41,594 nt of DNA from Halalkalibacterium ligniniphilum (GTDB lineage Bacteria; Bacillota; Bacilli; Bacillales; Bacillaceae_D), in the NCBI RefSeq assembly GCF_000334155.1, contig NZ_ANNK01000095.1, positions 1-41,594 of the forward strand, in the 5' to 3' direction. Shown in pieces: positions 9,201 through 15,087 of this stretch; position 1 is the stretch's first letter; every line of letters begins with the position of its first letter. Made by a program: the position numbers and the translations under genes. Under the pieces are notes generated by a model. The model saw nothing but the letters and a program-made list of their open reading frames with translations, was not told where the DNA came from and made no database searches.

Positions 9201-9293
9201 CTTCGTCAAACCATAGCCACCAACGAATAAGATAAGCGCTACAGCTAGGCAAACAATTAACTTTCTATTTAACAAAAAATGTAACCACTTCAA
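6243..9293 (-). CDS. RND family efflux permease (AcrB/SwrC-like)
   Basis: A 1016-residue proton-driven exporter of the AcrB/MMPL-type ACR_tran family. It has an N-terminal membrane helix (residues 9-30), a large extracytoplasmic domain, helices 2-6 (about 333-490), a second extracytoplasmic domain and a C-terminal helix bundle (about 850-1000). As in other Firmicutes, no adaptor or outer-membrane partner lies nearby. The helix-4 proton-relay motif reads GIMIDASIV: the first Asp (D397) is kept, while the position of AcrB D408 is Ala. The TTG start at 9291-9293 is chosen because AGAGGAG lies 10 bases upstream and a promoter puts the transcript start near 9322; an earlier TTG at 9314 has no ribosome site. 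The substrate is unknown. In B. subtilis SwrC protects from surfactin, but orthology is not shown. Confidence 0.9.
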   Translation of the reverse strand: MKWLHFLLNRKLIVCLAVALILFVGGYGLTKLHLELMPKVTLDGGVSTLYAGSTSTLELEGIAENLERRVSLLDHVETYTSTTSEGMIEFQVMFEEGKGGIAFPNFEQTVQQLQVEYPQIEDHMTYEWSLGGTDSYFLDLYGEDIDALSQKALQVIKPRFEALPEAGVVTVMGVTEREVTIYWDEQTLRENGTDPIAISQRIQEENVNEVLGSVELNGEQAQIRWQQGFTKEDDIKTLTVMTNDGQKELQDLVTFSFAREGDRVPTAWRNGDADYISIFISPSSQETDVSLAAAAREELKSIQDENILGDAILEEQVAVGDFITRSIEDVSTNVLIGGLLSILIMLLFLKNIKATAIISLSIPTSILLTFALMWYLDYSINMVTLIGLGLGIGIMIDASIVILESIVRNLQDGLPLRNAVVRGTKEVSSAVIACVLTTIVVFIPIGMISGDLGQIFVVLGAVIVISLVSSVLISFTLIPVLADRWLTKPLRKKTEEPRLIRGYGSVIEWVSKKVWRSIAVIGLFFAIFAGSLFLLTAIPTGLMPDVYDRQAEVVVMLEPGVSRDERENVADAIHEKLQTVEDVDHYMVLLFGSNTLYSFINMTPESEATMTQSEVNETILDRLEELQDSYPVVQVGSAMDAGGVSEDISLTVKGDSIETLINVAEEVIEELEAYPALRNIRHSMESNQQVLQVELNESEIEGAAIVPSNIRQSISMLFARQPVGLMKDGSDDVAIYLEREEKIETLEQLRQVEWLTPEGMKPISDFVQFEEVTAPLQITRVDGDRVLSVSAEFLGEDLGSIRTFMEEVIASVDVPAGYELELSGQLEQQGEAFTELFIVLVLAIFLVFLVMAIQFNSLLQPIIVMSVIPLTFTGVLLGLFLLQKELNMLSGIGMVILIGVILNNAILLITRINQLREVGVTSEAALIQAGKDRLRPIFMTTFTTAAGMLPLALATGGASTYQSPLAIVIISGLLFGTGITLILIPAIYSVVDKSIVRIKGLKRRGSKMDEKEQATV

Positions 9294-9328
9294 TTTAGCT
9301 TCTCTCCTCTCCAAAAACTGTCAGTATG

Positions 9329-9358
9329 AGTATAATCTTTCATCTCCCACAATGTCAC
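9329..9358 (-). promoter_or_regulatory. Sigma-A type promoter of the RND exporter
   Basis: On the minus strand, GTGACA (9353-9358) and TATACT (9329-9334) are separated by 18 bp. The transcript would begin near 9322, giving a leader of about 29 bases before the TTG start. Confidence 0.6.
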
Positions 9359-9362
9359 CAAA

Positions 9363-9385
9363 AATTTCATATTTACTATGAAATT
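9363..9385. promoter_or_regulatory. Perfect 9-bp dyad abutting the RND exporter promoter
   Basis: AATTTCATA and TATGAAATT, separated by 5 bases, lie 4 bp upstream of the -35 hexamer. The position suits a regulator binding site. No regulator gene is adjacent. Confidence 0.6.
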
Positions 9386-9471
9386 CAGCCTAGAGACGGA
9401 GAAGCTTTTCGTTCCATGGATGTAGCTTTTGAAGCAGACGAGCGTGAAAGGGAAAACTGAAACAGATCACG

Positions 9472-9615
9472 GGGCTGGGACAAAAGAGTTTTTATTGAAG
9501 AGAAATCCGAACGTCATGATCGTCGATGCATAGAAATCGCTTCGGAAATATACTCCGCTAAGGTTGTGCATTGTTCGCTTTTTCAATCATACACGTTCGT
9601 TATGTCCCAGCCTCG
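9472..9615 (-). repeat. ~145 bp element with GGCTGGGACA inverted ends, copy 1
   Basis: The element is bounded by GGCTGGGACA (9474-9483) and TGTCCCAGCC (9603-9612) in inverted orientation. Its interior, read on the minus strand (ACGAACGTGTATGATTGAAA, CACAACCTTAGCGGA, TATATTTCCGAAGCG), recurs at 40299-40475 on the plus strand. It is non-coding and resembles a non-autonomous repeat; no clear target duplication is seen. Confidence 0.85.
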
Positions 9616-9703
9616 TATTGATTTGAGTCGGTAGCCTAACAGAGTGCAGATACAAGGAGTTTACATTCATTTTCCTGAACGATGTAAATATCATTTCATC
9701 AAC

Positions 9704-9738
9704 AAAAAAGAGCACCGACAAGCTAGCCTTGTCCAGTA
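9704..9738 (-). terminator. Probable terminator of the pirin gene
   Basis: GACAAG and CTTGTC enclose a 5-base loop on the minus strand, followed within a few bases by TTTTTT, about 30 bases beyond the pirin stop codon. The stem is modest. Confidence 0.55.
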
Positions 9739-9766
9739 CCCTCATCCCTTAGCAATGAAATTATAC

Positions 9767-10603
9767 TTAATTAAACTTACCGTTGTAAAAATCCTCGTAC
9801 GCCTGTCTAATTTCTTCTTCAGAATTCATGACAAATGGTCCTCTCGCAACAACAGGTTCTCCAATCGGCTCACCTGCATAAAGAAGAACACGCAATCGCT
9901 CTTCACTCTCAATACGAATAGAGCTGTCTCCCCCTTCATTCTCCCCTTTTCCGAGCCATAGTACCTGTTGCTTCTCCCCTTTTACACGATCCTTACCGAA
10001 CGCTCCCTCACCTTCAAGAACATAAAGGAAGCCATTATAGCTAGCTGGAATCGTAGGAGAAAGCGTTGCTCCGCGTTCAAGCGTCATTTCGATCATCGTC
10101 ACCGGTGCATAGTTTTCTGTCTTTGATTGAACATCACGGTACGAGCCAGAAAAAAGCCTGACTGTCGCCCCTTCTTCTTCAATGACGGGGAGGTCATTTT
10201 GGGTTAAGTCCTGATAACGTGGTGCTGCCATTTTACTTGCTTTTGGCAAATTGACCCAAAGCTGCAAGCTGTGAACCGTGCTCCCTTCCACAGGTTCCTC
10301 CGCATGAAGAATTCCGCTACCTGCCGTCATCCACTGGACATCGCCTGCTTTTAAAAGACCCGATCCACCTTTGTTATCCTTATGCTCCAGCTCTCCATCA
10401 ATCACATACGTCACCGTTTCAATGCCACGGTGAGGGTGAAAGCCAAACGTTCCTCTCTGAAACCAGTCCTCCGCCATCAGCAAAAATGGATCGAAATCAG
10501 ACCAGTGACCCGGCTCAAGGACGAAGCCTTGCTTATGTCCAGCACCCTGTTGCTGATGAGTCACGTTCCATACGCGTTTAATCCCTCGTTCATTACCTGC
10601 CAT
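9767..10603 (-). CDS. Pirin family protein
   Basis: A 278-residue bicupin of the pirin family. The N-terminal cupin keeps the four metal ligands H56, H58 (FHPHRGIETVTY), H100 and E102 (ILHAEEP), at nearly the same positions as in human pirin. The C-terminal cupin follows at about residues 165-265. Bacterial pirins often have quercetinase-like dioxygenase activity or modulate metabolic enzymes; the role here is unknown. The start is the ATG at 10601-10603, with AAGGGAG 8 bases upstream; the frame is open 8 codons further but has no ribosome site there. Monocistronic, divergent from the next gene. Confidence 0.92.
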   Translation of the reverse strand: MAGNERGIKRVWNVTHQQQGAGHKQGFVLEPGHWSDFDPFLLMAEDWFQRGTFGFHPHRGIETVTYVIDGELEHKDNKGGSGLLKAGDVQWMTAGSGILHAEEPVEGSTVHSLQLWVNLPKASKMAAPRYQDLTQNDLPVIEEEGATVRLFSGSYRDVQSKTENYAPVTMIEMTLERGATLSPTIPASYNGFLYVLEGEGAFGKDRVKGEKQQVLWLGKGENEGGDSSIRIESEERLRVLLYAGEPIGEPVVARGPFVMNSEEEIRQAYEDFYNGKFN

Positions 10604-10762
10604 TGCAACCACTCCCTTATCTATCATCCTTCACCTTTTATCTAAAACCAAATCACAAATACATGCAAACAGTTTGCTCATCGTATTTTCATTTAAAGAC
10701 AGGATGAAAGAATAAAGGACGGAACATACTATCAAACGATAAAGAGTGAACGGAGGGACAAC

Positions 10763-11122
10763 ATGAACGACATGATTGATGAATTAACAGAATGGTTTGA
10801 GGCTAAAAAAGGCCAATCGTTGCATATACAAAAGGCGGAGCATTCAACAGGAACGGATGACGTCACTGATTTTGATGATGTAACGATTAGCCTGGAGGAA
10901 GTCTCCCTTTCTCAAAGGAGCGAAGAGGATCCTGATGGCTATGTACCAAATCAGGAGCTGATCCTCATGGGTAACGGCCACATTCAAGGAGAAGACCGAA
11001 ACATGCCGCTGCCACAAAACCGATTTGAAATTCCTCTATATGATAATTTTCAGTTATCCAAGGACGGGGAGGTTGTGAAGATTTATACGGAAAAAGCTGT
11101 TTATCGGGTTTCGCAGAGTTGA
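10763..11122 (+). CDS. Hypothetical acidic protein
   Basis: A 119-residue soluble protein with a strongly acidic N-terminal half (TGTDDVTDFDDVTISLEEVS). The beta-rich C-terminal half looks like a small sandwich or barrel (LILMGNGHIQ, FEIPLYDNFQLS, VVKIYTEKAVYRV). It has no signal peptide or membrane segment. The start is well supported by GGAGGG 6 bases before ATG. I do not recognise the family; the pattern suggests a Bacillus-lineage conserved hypothetical. It is divergent from pirin and transcribed alone. Confidence 0.78.
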   Translation: MNDMIDELTEWFEAKKGQSLHIQKAEHSTGTDDVTDFDDVTISLEEVSLSQRSEEDPDGYVPNQELILMGNGHIQGEDRNMPLPQNRFEIPLYDNFQLSKDGEVVKIYTEKAVYRVSQS

Positions 11123-11505
11123 ATGCTAAATGAAAAGGAGATTTTTATTTTGAAGGGTCCCTTTCGCCGCTATTTAAGTAAGCCAAAAGACTTCTTTAGA
11201 CTTTCTAAACTTCTTATTTTATAACAACTGGAACATTATAATGGTTTATTCCTTAAAAAATTGGATATTAAACAAACACGTCCTTGTTATACCATTGTAT
11301 AATCAGGATGACTTTCATCATTGATAATTATCTAAGAAACCTTCATATCCATCAACATGTTGTGATGGTCTATATGACTTCCTTTTTGTTTTTTTGTCCC
11401 TTTAATGTTTCATCAATGACCTAAATAATCATAAATACCCTAAAGCATGCTGCGTTTTTTACTCAGAACCCTTTTCTAAACTGAGTCATAAAATTCATCC
11501 GAATA
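11123..11505. other. Intergenic region with a possible 24-codon ORF and a hairpin
   Basis: An AT-rich spacer of about 380 bases. A TTG-started frame (11150-11224, beginning KGPFRRYLSKPKDFF) has AAGGAG 9 bases upstream. It could be a micro-peptide or a gene stub, without further support. A hairpin built on CCATCA...TGATGG, with flanking TCATAT/ATATGA, lies near 11346-11383 and is followed by T-rich sequence, so it may be a terminator. Another inverted repeat (ACTCAG/CTGAGT) sits at 11461-11486. Confidence 0.35.
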
Positions 11506-12369
11506 TCACATAATGGTTGAAAGCTCTTCGGCAATTTGAGCAATCTGTTCATAGGCTTTTTTGAGTTCATTAATTGACGCCGAATTATTTTCTATTTTTG
11601 TAGAAACAGTTTGCATCATTTCTACCATGACCGATAATGAATGTAAAATCTCATTTATTTGATCTGAAATATCATTCGCAGAATCCTTACTTTTGTCAGC
11701 CATCTTTCTCACTTCATTCGCAACAACTGCAAAGCTACGCCCATGTTCTCCTGCCCTCGACGCTTCAATCGAGGCATTTAATCCAATTAAGTTGGATTGC
11801 GTAGCGATCTCTTTAACAAAAGAAGCTACCGATTGTATCTTTGCTACATAATTGTTAACAATCTCTGATTCTTTATTAAGTGATTCCATATCATTAACAA
11901 TGGTTTGCGATGCATCGTGAACGTTATTCGTACTGGAGATCATTTCCTCAACAACAGCAGTAAATTCAGCGATACTCTTCTGCAACACAGTTTGGCGGTC
12001 AGTAATGTCCGTTGCTATCTTAACAACAGCTTGTACTTGCCCATTTGAAGCTAACACGGGAGTATAAAATGCTTCCAGCCACACAATTTGTCCATCTTTT
12101 GTAATCCGTTTCACTTTATCATGAAATGCCTTACCATTACGTAAATTGTCCCAGAAATCCACATATTCTTGACTATTTCTGAACTCAGCAGAACATAGTT
12201 GCCTATGGTGTCTACCTTGTATCTCACTCATTTTATAGCCCATCACTTGGGAAAAATTATTATTTATCCATGAAATATTCCCAAGTGGATCAAAGGTGAT
12301 CATCGCAAACGATTGCTCCATAGCAGTGAACATTTGTTTTTCATCAAGGACTAGCTGGTGTACAGTCAT
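11506..12369 (-). CDS. Soluble PAS-domain methyl-accepting chemotaxis protein
   Basis: A 287-residue cytoplasmic chemoreceptor with no membrane segment. A PAS domain spans about residues 14-125 (AMITFDPLGNISWINNNFSQ, ending in VVKIATDITDRQ), followed by a short coiled coil. The receptor hairpin tip is at about 187-226 (EIATQSNLIGLNASIEASRA, then GEHGRSFAVVANEVRKMA). The protein ends soon after, so the signalling helices are short for the family. The PAS domain may bind heme or flavin, or sense redox or energy state; the ligand is not evident. The start has AGGGG 8-9 bases upstream. Its natural partners are CheA and CheW; cheV lies about 22 kb away in the window. Confidence 0.88.
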   Translation of the reverse strand: MTVHQLVLDEKQMFTAMEQSFAMITFDPLGNISWINNNFSQVMGYKMSEIQGRHHRQLCSAEFRNSQEYVDFWDNLRNGKAFHDKVKRITKDGQIVWLEAFYTPVLASNGQVQAVVKIATDITDRQTVLQKSIAEFTAVVEEMISSTNNVHDASQTIVNDMESLNKESEIVNNYVAKIQSVASFVKEIATQSNLIGLNASIEASRAGEHGRSFAVVANEVRKMADKSKDSANDISDQINEILHSLSVMVEMMQTVSTKIENNSASINELKKAYEQIAQIAEELSTIM

Positions 12370-12604
12370 TATTTTATCCCCTAAATATATTTATTTTATG
12401 TAAGCCCGATATGTTAGAAAACTTCTCATACGTTCAAATGTAATTATTAATCGTTGTAAGATATATCGGTTGTATTCCGACTTTATTATACAAAATTCTA
12501 TTACACTATTAATATTAACAAAATTATTTCAAATGATATACTTTTTGGTCTCACTCTTATCAAAAATCGCCCCTATTTTATCGGTAATTTCCCATTGTAA
12601 TGTC

Positions 12605-12652
12605 AAATAATCAAAACCAGCCATGATTGATCACGGGTGGTTTTGATTATTT
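12605..12652. terminator. Long hairpin at the end of the oxidoreductase pseudogene
   Basis: A perfect 15-bp stem (12605-12619 with 12638-12652; AAATAATCAAAACCA and its complement) extends inward with one mismatch to about 23 bp. The pseudogene stop lies in the 3' arm. There is no classical T-run outside the stem, though the stem itself is T-rich. Confidence 0.6.
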
Positions 12653-13250
12653 AAGAATTAATGGCTTTTAAGCCTGCTTGATTTAGAAAATTCTATGGCT
12701 TATTATAATGCGGTTGGAAAAAGAAATCCACAAACGCTAATTCCCCAACAGTCATTTCATTTTGAATACAAACGGATATCGTATTAATCGCGCTTGAGTA
12801 ACATCTGCTTTGGATAATAATTGTGCACCAACAATTCGATTCGTCGTTTCTTCATATACGACCTTTAATCTAACTTTCTCTGCACCAGGCATAAATTCAG
12901 GAAGATTTGCATCAGTAATTGTGATAGTTTTCACATTCATTCCGAAAAAACTAGCTGCATTTTCTGTTAATCCTGTTGAAGCCATTTAAGATTATAGATT
13001 TTGAGTGCAGATGTTCCTTGAGTTCCCATATATCGTACAGTACAGTTGGGTTTGTTAAATTCTTTGCTACCAATGCTCCCATTCGAACCGCATTTGTTGC
13101 AAGTGGAATAGGCAAGTTGCTTTGCTGGATTATAAAAAACAGCACAACTATCTCCAGCAGCATACACATTCTCTTTGCTTGTTTGCATATATTCATTACA
13201 ATGATTGCACCATTTGCAAGCATATCAACTTGACCACTTAATTGAACACT
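12651..13250 (-). pseudogene. Decayed FAD/NAD(P) disulfide oxidoreductase (CoA-disulfide reductase / NADH oxidase type), C-terminal part
   Basis: Piecing frames together gives the C-terminal ~190 residues of a ~450-residue enzyme: the FAD motif ENVYAAGDSCAV, IPLATNAVRMGALVAKN, the dimerisation domain ITDANLPEFMPGAEKV and VYEETTNRIVGAQLLSKAD, and the tail GELAFVDFFFQPHYNKP. Lesions read directly: a one-base deletion after GAIIV, a two-base deletion after QLAY, a 5-bp tandem duplication (13036-13045), a one-base deletion before MASTGL, a two-base insertion after DVTQ, and a TAG in place of the expected Trp codon at 12693-12695. The N-terminal two thirds, including the active-site cysteine region, are absent. 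It is clearly non-functional. Confidence 0.9.
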
Positions 13251-13272
13251 AATAATCTATATCCTAAATAAC

Positions 13273-13300
13273 AAAAAAGCACGAACCTCAAAGTCCGTAC
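13273..13300 (-). terminator. Rho-independent terminator of kapB
   Basis: On the minus strand GTACGGAC pairs with GTTCGTGC (with G-T pairs) around a short loop, followed by TTTTTT. It overlaps the kapB stop codon. Confidence 0.8.
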
Positions 13301-13665
13301 TCTTTCTCGAGCTCTTCTAATTGCACCAATGATTGCTCTGCCCAAGGGCTTGCTTCTTCTGCCAGTGCTTCTTTTTGTTTCTGCAGTGCTGTTTTCAGGG
13401 AGTCCTTGTAAGCTGGCAGGTCCTCTTCGAGCTTTTTTAACGAAGACAAGGGCATCCAAGCTTTTTCATATTGCGCCAATGCTTTTCGTTGGTGAAACAA
13501 CGGCACATTAATCTGCTTTGGATTGTGCAGATCTCCTTGGGTTGGATGCTTGAATACGGCTAAGACCTTTACAAGGGCTCTTTGTTTTTCAGGCTCTAAC
13601 TCCAGTAATTCTCCACCGTAGACTCCTGTTTTATAAACTCCACGTACATAATCACCAACATTCAT
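13288..13665 (-). CDS. kapB: Kinase-associated protein B (KapB family)
   Basis: A 125-residue KapB family protein, full family length. In B. subtilis KapB is needed for the sensor kinase KinB to feed the sporulation phosphorelay. The N-terminal half is a small beta domain (MNVGDYVRGVYKTGVYGGEL, RALVKVLAVFKHPTQGDLHN). The C-terminal half is a charged helix or coiled coil (about residues 72-122). Although the family is called lipoprotein, no signal peptide or lipobox is visible here. The start has AGAAGGAG close before ATG. No kinB lies in the window; the gene is instead last in an operon with two small membrane proteins (33 bp gap). Confidence 0.88.
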   Translation of the reverse strand: MNVGDYVRGVYKTGVYGGELLELEPEKQRALVKVLAVFKHPTQGDLHNPKQINVPLFHQRKALAQYEKAWMPLSSLKKLEEDLPAYKDSLKTALQKQKEALAEEASPWAEQSLVQLEELEKEYGL

Positions 13666-13698
13666 TGCTCCTTCTCCCCTCTTCCATTTAATGAATCG

Positions 13699-13878
13699 CT
13701 ATATTCGTGTAAACATGCTAACAAGATAGACAGCGATGCATGCAAAACCGATTGCAAAAGACCATTTTGCCCGTTGTTTTTTGCCATGAAGAACGCTGTA
13801 AATGCCAATCGCCCCAAATACACCGATGAGTAGAAAAAAGCCAAATGCCGTTAGGACGACGATAATATCACTCGACAT
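13699..13878 (-). CDS. Small two-helix membrane protein
   Basis: A 59-residue protein with two hydrophobic helices (about 5-26 and 37-57) separated by a basic loop (HGKKQRAK), which predicts the loop on the cytoplasmic side. GGAGG is 7 bases before the ATG at 13876-13878; the adjacent ATG three bases earlier is too close. It sits 13 bp after another small membrane gene and 33 bp before kapB. I recognise no family. A structural or accessory role with a membrane partner is plausible but unproven. Confidence 0.72.
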   Translation of the reverse strand: MSSDIIVVLTAFGFFLLIGVFGAIGIYSVLHGKKQRAKWSFAIGFACIAVYLVSMFTRI

Positions 13879-13891
13879 CATGTCACCTCCA

Positions 13892-14137
13892 TTATAATCC
13901 TGGAACGAGGGATGTAAACAAGTCCCACATAAATTCAGAGACAGGAACGAAATACGTCTCTGCAAAAACCCCAAGTGAATCTGAATCTGTCACAGCGTCA
14001 ATAATGACAAACGTAAAGGTGACAAAAATAACAATAATCGCAACAGCGAGGGTTAAGGCTAAAAGGCCGATGTATGCTAAGCCAAGGCGGATCGCCCATT
14101 TTATTACAGGTGATTTAGTCTTTTTGGTCACCGACAT
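13892..14137 (-). CDS. Small membrane protein, first gene of the kapB operon
   Basis: An 81-residue protein with a basic N-terminus (KKTKSPVIKW), a long hydrophobic stretch (about 16-46) and a second weaker amphipathic segment near the C-terminus (VSEFMWDLFTSLVPGL). A GGGGGG-AA ribosome site lies about 8 bases before ATG. It is first of three tightly packed genes ending in kapB. The family is unknown. Confidence 0.72.
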   Translation of the reverse strand: MSVTKKTKSPVIKWAIRLGLAYIGLLALTLAVAIIVIFVTFTFVIIDAVTDSDSLGVFAETYFVPVSEFMWDLFTSLVPGL

Positions 14138-14325
14138 ATGAAATTCCCCCCAATTACTCTATTCGTTTTTGCTGATACTACTATCGTACCAAAAGCAACG
14201 ATGTTTGGAGAAATTGAAATGGGAACATCTTATGAATCCTATTGCTGGGAGGCTTACACCCCTCTACCAGCCAATGCTTCCTTTTATCTATCCTGTTGTG
14301 CAGATCTCGTTTTCTATAACTAACG

Positions 14326-14348
14326 CAAAAAGACCGCATACTGCGGTC
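14326..14348 (-). terminator. Rho-independent terminator of the ypjP-like gene
   Basis: GACCGCA and TGCGGTC around a 3-base loop, followed on the minus strand by TTTTT, starting just after the stop codon. Confidence 0.85.
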
Positions 14349-14350
14349 CC

Positions 14351-14989
14351 TTATGCCATCCAATACGGGGGCATATTTTTGCCCCAGTAGATGCTACCAA
14401 GCTCGTGATGGCCTTCAAATGCGTCTTTATCGGAATGATAATGAAAATTGAACCAATAGCCTTGTTTCGGCGGTTGATCGCGACGAACGTGAAAGCGCAA
14501 AAGGTCTTGACCTGTTGATGTGTCATACAGATGAATGATCTTTTCACCTAATCCTGCTGAAGGGTCATCCGAGAGGGTTAAACTTTGTAGCTGATCCATT
14601 GACAGCCCCTCTGTTTCATGTATGATCACATCTTTCAACCGAGTCAATATTTCCGCTTCAAAGGTTTGGCCGATTTTCGCTGCAATCACATCGCCAAACT
14701 TTAGTAGACTTTGCTCGTAGGTTTGCTCAATGACCGTATCAGCAAAAGCATTCAGCGTCGCCGCATCCCCGCGGTGAATGTAATCATCCGTTTGAACGGG
14801 AAGAACCGCCTCATACAACGCATATGAGTTCGAATCAACCTTATAAATATAAGGCTTCTCCGTATTCGTGCTTTCCGACTTGGGCAATGCCGCTGCTTGT
14901 GCATCCCTCCCTATGTCAGGTGGTGCAATAAGACCGAGGGTCACGATTGCTGTCGACACGAGAAGCCCTCGTTTTAACCATGTGATCAT
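14351..14989 (-). CDS. ypjP: YpjP-like secreted protein
   Basis: A 212-residue protein matching the Bacillus YpjP family in its C-terminal signature (FHYHSDKDAFEGHHELGSIY, then WGKNMPPYWM). It has a typical Sec signal peptide: basic start (MITWLKRG), hydrophobic core and a DAQA-AA cleavage site near residue 33. The mature part is therefore outside the membrane. The family function is unknown. The ribosome site is weak (AAGGG 12 bases upstream), and an inverted repeat (CTTTCATG/CATGAAAG) spans the promoter region. It has its own terminator. Confidence 0.82.
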   Translation of the reverse strand: MITWLKRGLLVSTAIVTLGLIAPPDIGRDAQAAALPKSESTNTEKPYIYKVDSNSYALYEAVLPVQTDDYIHRGDAATLNAFADTVIEQTYEQSLLKFGDVIAAKIGQTFEAEILTRLKDVIIHETEGLSMDQLQSLTLSDDPSAGLGEKIIHLYDTSTGQDLLRFHVRRDQPPKQGYWFNFHYHSDKDAFEGHHELGSIYWGKNMPPYWMA

Positions 14990-15087
14990 CGCCGACTACG
15001 CCCTTTCATGGAAACTAGATCTTATCTATATTTTCGCATGAAAGCTATAAAAATACCATTACAAATACGTAACAAGTTTTTGAATGA

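Noticed and set aside
12951-13223. Separate small proteins in the oxidoreductase remnant
   Set aside because: The fragments belong to different frames of one decayed enzyme; each contains frameshifted nonsense after its conserved part.
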